Under the pieces are notes generated by a model that was given only the letters and a program-made list of their open reading frames with translations, did no database searches and was not told where the DNA came from. Of a DNA stretch of 64,000 bases, positions 58,794 through 64,000 are shown piece after piece (the stretch's first letter is position 1; each line of letters starts with the position of its first letter). Origin of the DNA: Paramoeba atlantica. Taxonomy: Eukaryota > Discosea. A program made the translations under genes and the position numbers. The stretch lies in assembly GCA_977017575.1 (NCBI GenBank), contig CDRNVI010000020.1, forward strand, positions 310,001-374,000, in the 5' to 3' direction.

Positions 58794-59309
58794 AAGGATG
58801 AGTCCGGAACAAACAGATTTGCGAAATCACAGAAGCATACCAGACAGGAAACAGAGTGTTAAAAACAAAGACAAGGGAACAACCAAAAAGAGGAAAGAGA
58901 AAGCACTGGCATTTCAAGTGCTAGTGAATCAATTTCTTTGTATTCTGATTCTTCGGGGTATTGCTAATTGCTCCGGAGACTTGATGATCCAAGAGTTTGA
59001 CATGTCAAATCAACTACTCCCCCCTTTAATTTTTATGAATGCCCCCTCGCATTTTTCTTTCAGAGATGTATATTTTTGCTGAATTTTACATTTTTCTTCT
59101 GATCCATGCCCTTTTAAATATTGAAGCACTTTTTCCCTGAATGCCTTTAAAAAGCTCAGTCCCCACTTCGGCAAGGGCCATGGGTTGCTTTTTTCTACAA
59201 TTCACATTCATAAAAATTCATGAGAGGGGGCGTAGTACTTTACTTACTTATTTTTCAGGCTTGTATCCTACGTATTTACTTGTACACCTCACTTCAGACC
59301 TGCACCCCC
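58794..59309. other. Intergenic with leader of the p32 gene
   Basis: A basic 94-codon frame at 58798 (KQSVKNKDKGTTKKRKEKA) has no recognised family. TACTTACTTATTTTTCAG ends at 59258 and may be the splice acceptor of the next gene; it lies inside the upstream open frame and so favours the later ATG. Confidence 0.4.
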
Positions 59310-60512
59310 ATGAGACTGTATCAAGGTCGCGCAGTACTCCCAAGCACATCTCCCTCCATGTCCCCCTTTACTACCCCACGGGTTGTGGGCAATGCTTTCC
59401 TTCTACTCCCCTCCCACGACTTCTCCGGACGTCATACCTTCCCGCCCTATCCTGCCCCCGTCTACTCCCTCTCCCGCCGCACCCTCGCCCACCGCGTACT
59501 CGCCCAGGGACTGCGTGAGGAGCTCCGACAGGAGTTACGCGGGGAGGAGGCGGAGGAGGCAGCGGGTGTCCCCCCGCTGGTCCCCGCGGGGTGGGTCGTC
59601 ACTCACGCCCCCACGCGTAACGCTCTCCTGCTGCGATCGAGTCGGCAAGTACCCCGGGCCCAGCCCCTGGGTGCGGCCGTACGTCCACGAGACCTGAATC
59701 CGGTATCCCCATTCGTCGATAGCAACGAAATGCCGGTTCGTCACCTTCGACGCTCGGAGACGAAGATCGGGGAGCGTGTGCTTCACCCGTTTGGGATTAA
59801 ACCTATGGATAAGGAGAAGAAGGGTACGAACTCATCAAAGACGGGAGTCTCCGATGAGACCGCAGGGGATGTTACGGTCCAACTCACAATTTTAGCTCAT
59901 TTTGAAATGAAGGACCCCTCGCTGTCGGCACCTCACCTCAACACGTGTGAGTACCTTCCCTTCACGTTGCGTGTGTTTCGAGAGGATAAACACCGTGAGC
60001 TGTGGTGCTCGCTGGCCTATGCGAACTGTAAAGTGGTGATTAACAAAGTTGCGATCGTTCCACGCACGCAATTTCGGGGAGGAATGGCGCCTGAAATAGC
60101 CCCGGAGCATGTTTTTGAAAATATTCTGCATCCGACGTGTGAAAGTGCTTCCTCCAGTGCCTCGGGAAGAAAGAAACAGACTCAAACTCGGATGCCATCG
60201 TTTGAGGAAAGGTTGCGCGCGATCACGAAGCACGTGTTAAGTCACCCCCCTCGAGAGAACCTGTTGCAAAGTTTTGTACGTCTGAAAGAAACTGTGGAGG
60301 AGTTCTACCCTGGCCCCCGATTCGCCGACAACAGTCTGAACTCTGAGTTTTTGAAGCAGTTTACAGACTACTTTGGAGAGCTTGGCATTACGGAGAGTCT
60401 GGGTGAATACATTGCACAAGCTAGTTATTTTTATGAAAACGAGGAATATCAACGCTGGATCGCGCGTTTATCACATTTTGCTGACCCTAAGCCATCTGAC
60501 GACGCTGTCTAG
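59310..60512 (+). CDS. Mitochondrial p32/MAM33 (gC1qBP-like) acidic-fold protein
   Basis: The 400-residue protein begins MRLYQGRAVLPSTSPSMSP, a plausible mitochondrial presequence. LSRRTLAHRVLAQGLREELR matches the helical opening of mature p32 (AL...L..E...E). VTVQLTILAHFEM fits its V.V.F....... strand. The end (EFLKQFTDYFGELGITESLG, then EYIAQASYFYENEEYQRWIA) is the family's typical closing pair of helices (L...L..YL..RGI...L...L......KE...Y..WL..L). The T. brucei p22 relative works with mitochondrial RNA editing, so the link with the KREPA-like gene is suggestive. Composition turns from C-rich to G-rich near 59510. Confidence 0.75.
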   Translation: MRLYQGRAVLPSTSPSMSPFTTPRVVGNAFLLLPSHDFSGRHTFPPYPAPVYSLSRRTLAHRVLAQGLREELRQELRGEEAEEAAGVPPLVPAGWVVTHAPTRNALLLRSSRQVPRAQPLGAAVRPRDLNPVSPFVDSNEMPVRHLRRSETKIGERVLHPFGIKPMDKEKKGTNSSKTGVSDETAGDVTVQLTILAHFEMKDPSLSAPHLNTCEYLPFTLRVFREDKHRELWCSLAYANCKVVINKVAIVPRTQFRGGMAPEIAPEHVFENILHPTCESASSSASGRKKQTQTRMPSFEERLRAITKHVLSHPPRENLLQSFVRLKETVEEFYPGPRFADNSLNSEFLKQFTDYFGELGITESLGEYIAQASYFYENEEYQRWIARLSHFADPKPSDDAV

Positions 60513-60649
60513 AAGTTCCGTTCTATTTTACGCCACGTGCGACAGTGCGTCCGATGGGACAAATAGAATAATATTGTTGCATCTGATATGGAACTGAATG
60601 ATTACATCGTCACGGTACAAAGTTTACACTACAACAGGTATAAACTATA
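60513..60649. other. Short spacer behind the p32 gene
   Basis: Nothing recognised. Confidence 0.4.
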
Positions 60650-61366
60650 TTGCGGTGGTTGTATAACTACCGCTCTACCCTCGATTATTGAAAAAAAAGT
60701 GAACGAAAACAGGGAAAATATAAAGAGGAACACAGTAATATAATAGAAGAAAAAAATATAAAAGGGGGCTCCGGTGGTCCAAAACTGAAAAAAATAAATG
60801 AAAAAAATGGGGGGTCTAGGGAGGGGTCCAGGGGGGGCATACGTCAAGAAATTTTTCAATAATTTTTTGCTTTTCAAAATCGAGCGCAGGGAAGGGGTAG
60901 AGTAGGCCGCGGCGATAATTTTCCACCCCCCCACACCTGGGGGTACCCCCCCTGGTACGCGCGGGAGGGGTTCGACAAGGTCAAAAATTCCGAATTTTTT
61001 GGGGTGACACAAAAAAAATTTGACTCAAAAAAAAGTAAAAATATTATTTTTCCAAAATCGACTCCTAAAACGTATTTTAAGAGTTTGGGACCACAGCTAC
61101 CATTCCACGGCGTTTTTTCGTCAGATTCGACTCCTGCCCCTACTTGTAAGGCAGCAAAAATAGTCCAAAATCGAGTTAAAGTTTCGCAATTTTCGCCGAA
61201 AAATCGAGCTTTTTTACCCAAAAAAATAGATTATTCATGATCTTTTGGCGATTTTTCTTTTTTAGGCTCTTCGTTAAACGCGGAGGTAGTTTTCTTCGCG
61301 AAGCGCGCAGCATGAGTGACTTCTAATTTGAAAACAACCACCGCGTCTAACGAAGAGCCTAAAAAA
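60650..61366 (-). mobile_element. Family A element, copy 5 (subtype II, complete)
   Basis: Both end modules are present: the hairpin end at 60650-60690 and the complete palindrome at 61257-61366. The core has the subtype II block (GGTACGCGCGGGAGGGG on the listed strand is close to CCCCTCCCGCGCGTACC). At 717 bp it may be the best full-length reference in the window. Confidence 0.85.
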
Positions 61367-61569
61367 TAATACACACCTTTATTGCGGTAGTGTCGGTGTG
61401 GTAGCTAAAATGCGGTGGTTGTTGATAAACGGGGCTTCGCAAATTGCTTCCTACTAACGACACCGCGTAAGGCTCAGGACCGCTCACGCGGGCCCGCGCC
61501 ATTCCCCCAATCCCTCCCTCCAGCTTTGCAAATTGCTTCCCACTAACGACGTCGCGCATGGCTGAAAAT

Positions 61570-61656
61570 GTGACCGCCGGGAGTTAAACCTGTGACCACC
61601 AGATTATGAACGGCATACCATACCAGCTGGACTACCCGGGTTCGAGTCCCGCGACC
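61570..61656 (-). other. tRNA-Met-like relic
   Basis: On the - strand TAGTCCAGCTGG (A box), a TTCATAATC anticodon-loop-like segment with CAT, and GGTTTAACTCC (B box with one change) follow each other as in elongator tRNA-Met. The acceptor and T stems do not pair well, so it is probably a relic or tRNA-derived repeat. On the + strand the adjoining GGTTCGAGTCC is a second B-box-like motif. Confidence 0.4.
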
Positions 61657-61782
61657 TATGTTTTTAAGCGCCGAGATTTGTGCCCAAATCGAGAATAGGG
61701 GGGCTGGACCCCTTTTCTCACCCTTCTGGAGCCATCCTACCCCGGACACCATAAAGAAGGGAGAGGCAGAGGTCGGAAACAA

Positions 61783-61826
61783 CCCCCGCAATAACTACCG
61801 CTCTACCCTCGATTATTGAAAAAATA
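61783..61826 (-). mobile_element. Family A element, solo hairpin end
   Basis: Only CGCAATAACTACCGCTC and ACCCTCGATTATTGAAAAA remain. Confidence 0.6.
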
Positions 61827-62283
61827 AAAGGAATAAGTAAAAAACCCGCTCACAAATAAGCGACCCCTCCCTTATTTTTTACACGAGAGAACATGACAGG
61901 TTATCACTTTATATGGCAGGCTGCCACTTTTTCGTTTAAAATTTTGATATCTGTACGTTCCCGCTTTTTAGCCCATTTTAGCACACAAAATAATATCAAA
62001 AAAATGATTTTTGAACTTTTTCTCAGTAATTTTGAACCTAAATACTGACCCCTTCCAAAAGTCCGAACTTAATAGTTGTCATTCGAATTTGAATGACAGG
62101 TGTGAAAATCAAAAAACGACTGAAATTTATTCCTAAAAAAACTAATGATAAAAACTAACGGTAAAAAGCAATGAGTTTCTTGCTTTATTTCTCTCCTACC
62201 TCGCCAGTATCTTAAATTGTTTACATCGTAATAGATGGCTTTAGCCAGCAACGCAATATTCGGTCGAGAGAAAAAATTCTATA
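61827..62283. other. Intergenic, AT-rich
   Basis: No gene or repeat is recognised. Confidence 0.4.
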
Positions 62284-62435
62284 TACCGTCCCCCCCTATT
62301 TAGTGTTTGGTAGAATTGGGGAAAAACCAACACTAAGTAGGGGAGGGAAAAAAAATGGCGCAGTTTCGTCAATGTCTACGAAGCAGAAAAAACACTAAAT
62401 AGGGGGACAAGGTACTAAATAGTAAATAGAGGGTG
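62284..62435. repeat. Four-box element E4
   Basis: The element opens TACCGTCCCCCCCTATTTAG with the box TTTAGTGTT and carries inverse boxes AACACTAAGTAGGGG (62329) and AACACTAAATAGGGGG (62391). It has a further AGTACTAAATAG-like copy at the end. The layout is that of E1-E3, but the box sequence is its own. Confidence 0.5.
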
Positions 62436-62943
62436 ATTAAATATTATTTAATACGTGTGTCATATTCTTGTCACATTCTTATCTACATGATTACATCAGT
62501 TGAGCTCGGAATTTGTTTCCGTGCGCTCGACTTAAAGTTACCCGTCAAAGTTATCTTGTACGTGCACGGAGTGAGGCAACGAGACGAAACAACTTTCTTC
62601 AGGTGTTGATGTCTCTGAAGCTTATTTTTAAGTTTCACACGCACTCCGAGGAAAGTCCCTCTGCTCGTTTACCGGTAGCAAGTACCGCTCGGAGTTCACG
62701 CACTCCGATGCCTAGGCGGAGGTGATTTGTTTGCCTCTCCTGGGGAGAGCAAGTGTGCCCCATACGAGATATCTCGTTTGGACTGCTTATAGTAATGTAC
62801 GCGTTACATACAAAAGAGGGCTTATATCAATAAGATACATGTTGGGGACTTTTGATGATAACTTTTAAAAAACGATATAAAAGTACATGTACATAAAGAG
62901 GGGGTTCATCTATTATTAACAATCACCTATTACTAACAATGGT
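62436..62943. other. Intergenic, no gene recognised
   Basis: A 70-codon frame at 62513 has no recognised family. The rest is AT-rich. Confidence 0.35.
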
Positions 62944-63272
62944 ATTGCGGTGGTTGTATAAATACCGCTCTACCCTCGATTTTTGACGAAAAAATAAGAG
63001 AAACACAGTAATATGATAGAAGAAAAAAATATAAAAGGGGGCTCCGGTGGTCCAAAATTGAAAAAAAGAATTGAAAAAATTGGGGGGTCCATGGGGGGGG
63101 TCTAGGGGGGGCATACCGCACGAAATGTTTTTTGAAAAAAATATTTTTCGAAAAAAAACCGCAGAAGCGGTAGCCGGGGTCTTGGCGCGCATTTTTCACT
63201 CCCCTACCCGGGGGTGACCCCCCCGCATATCCGCAGGACGGGTCCGCCAAGTTCGGATTTTTTCATAAAAAA
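62944..63272 (-). mobile_element. Family A element, truncated copy 6 (subtype I)
   Basis: The hairpin end (TTGCGGTGGTTGTATAAATA) and half of the body (GGGGTCTTGGCGCGC, CCCGGGGGTGACCCCCC) are present. The palindromic end is missing. It stops 50 bp before LRR gene M. Confidence 0.75.
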
Positions 63273-63321
63273 AATATTAAAGAAATTATATTATATTTTA
63301 TATTATACTTTTCAGTCCCTA

Positions 63322-64000
63322 ATGACGTTATCCGTAATGGCTTTTTCTGGTGACTCGAATATAATTGGCTTCCGTACGATGTTAGGTGCAGCCGACACTT
63401 CTACTTCCAGAGCGGGGAAGGTACGAGGGCAATATCTTCCTCCTGAGGTTGAACTTTCACGTTTCGTCCGCTTCGTTCAAAACCCTCATCCTACGTGGAA
63501 GGCAAACAAATCTATTAAGGAATGGGTCGGAGTGCAGACTACAGACGCAGGATTTGAAATACTTTGGGGTGGCTTCGAACTAAGGGGTCGGGTTGATTGG
63601 TCCCATCTTCCGCTCTCAACCGTCAAACTATATATTGGCAAAGGTATCCGTCGAGGAAAATTGCGAGACAATCGACTCCAGGACATGATTGATTTTTCTG
63701 TACTCCCGCATGAGTTAAAAGAGTTTTCTGTTGAGTCTGATCTTAGAGGGGATTTCTTTGGAGCACTGGATTTTACTCGGCTGCCCCCAAAACTGTACGG
63801 TCTCAACATAGAACACAATCGGTTTGATGGGATCATTGATCTTACGCAACTTCCTCCAAATATTGAGTACGCTTGGCTAGCATACAATTTCTTTTCTGGT
63901 AGAGTCAACTTTTCTATGCTTCCACGGAGCCTTAATGTCTTGAGCTTGAGTAGAAATACTCTATTCTACAGTAGTAGGCCTAAATGCGTTGAGATTTATA
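63322..64000 (+). CDS. LRR-family protein M, partial
   Basis: The gene runs off the window with no stop in 226 codons. The cap reads GKVRGQYLPPEVELSRFVRF, QNPHPTW and KEWVGVQT, with both cysteines missing as in gene B. At least six LRR units follow (LPPNIEYAWLAYNFFSG). Starts at 63322 and 63337 are both possible. The preceding TATTATACTTTTCAG could be a splice acceptor. Confidence 0.8.
   Translation, partial: MTLSVMAFSGDSNIIGFRTMLGAADTSTSRAGKVRGQYLPPEVELSRFVRFVQNPHPTWKANKSIKEWVGVQTTDAGFEILWGGFELRGRVDWSHLPLSTVKLYIGKGIRRGKLRDNRLQDMIDFSVLPHELKEFSVESDLRGDFFGALDFTRLPPKLYGLNIEHNRFDGIIDLTQLPPNIEYAWLAYNFFSGRVNFSMLPRSLNVLSLSRNTLFYSSRPKCVEIY

Overview
The window looks like nuclear DNA of a kinetoplastid or close euglenozoan relative, probably outside the well-studied trypanosomatids. 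Every host gene I recognise is intronless and lies on the + strand, as in kinetoplastid polycistronic arrays. Several starts sit just downstream of a pyrimidine-rich tract ending in AG, a plausible trans-splice acceptor. The strongest marker is a protein at 21-23 kb with two C2H2 zinc fingers and a C-terminal OB-fold-like domain, the architecture of the KREPA proteins of mitochondrial U-insertion/deletion RNA editing. The standard genetic code fits all genes. No rRNA gene or intact tRNA gene was seen. The species is not identified.

Layout. 1-5.5 kb: the C-terminal part of a CLP1-like RNA kinase, two LRR genes, a probable mitochondrial bL32 and a cyclophilin. 5.6-10 kb: a mariner-type MITE, two LRR genes and small repeats. 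10-19 kb: a large unknown protein, EMC8/9, two LRR genes and a tail-anchored protein. 20-25.5 kb: a small unknown protein, the KREPA-like protein and a SET/MYND (SMYD) protein. 25.5-32.7 kb: a transposon graveyard with an IS30-like remnant, a Tigger/pogo element and many copies of one short element (family A). 32.8-43.5 kb: LRR genes and fragments, a foldback/minisatellite block, a mariner remnant, a SINE, a LINE piece and a tyrosine-recombinase fossil. 43.7-60.5 kb: the main housekeeping run (mtIF-3, EBP2, two LRR genes, G3BP-like, V-ATPase E, one LRR gene, SMC2, RBBP6/MPE1, p32/MAM33). 60.6-64 kb: family A elements and the start of another LRR gene.

Themes. The housekeeping genes serve mitochondrial expression (KREPA, mtIF-3, bL32m, p32), pre-mRNA 3' end formation (CLP1, RBBP6/MPE1), condensin (SMC2), ribosome assembly (EBP2), ER membrane insertion (EMC8/9) and proton pumping (V-ATPase E). 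Between them lies an expanded family of 13 LRR loci, intact, truncated or interrupted. They share an N-terminal cap resembling plant LRRNT_2 followed by repeats of about 23 residues. Several sit directly behind mobile elements.

The most unusual global signal is compositional. Nearly every GC-rich gene is C-rich in its 5' half and G-rich in its 3' half, with a sharp switch near the middle. This mimics the GC-skew inversion at a replication origin on a 1-3 kb scale, and it drives Pro/Ser-rich to Gly/Glu-rich protein composition. AT-rich genes in the same array lack it. Second are families of short intergenic elements (a two-hairpin element, a TACCGTTA four-box element and a triple 20-mer iteron) that I cannot assign to a known type.
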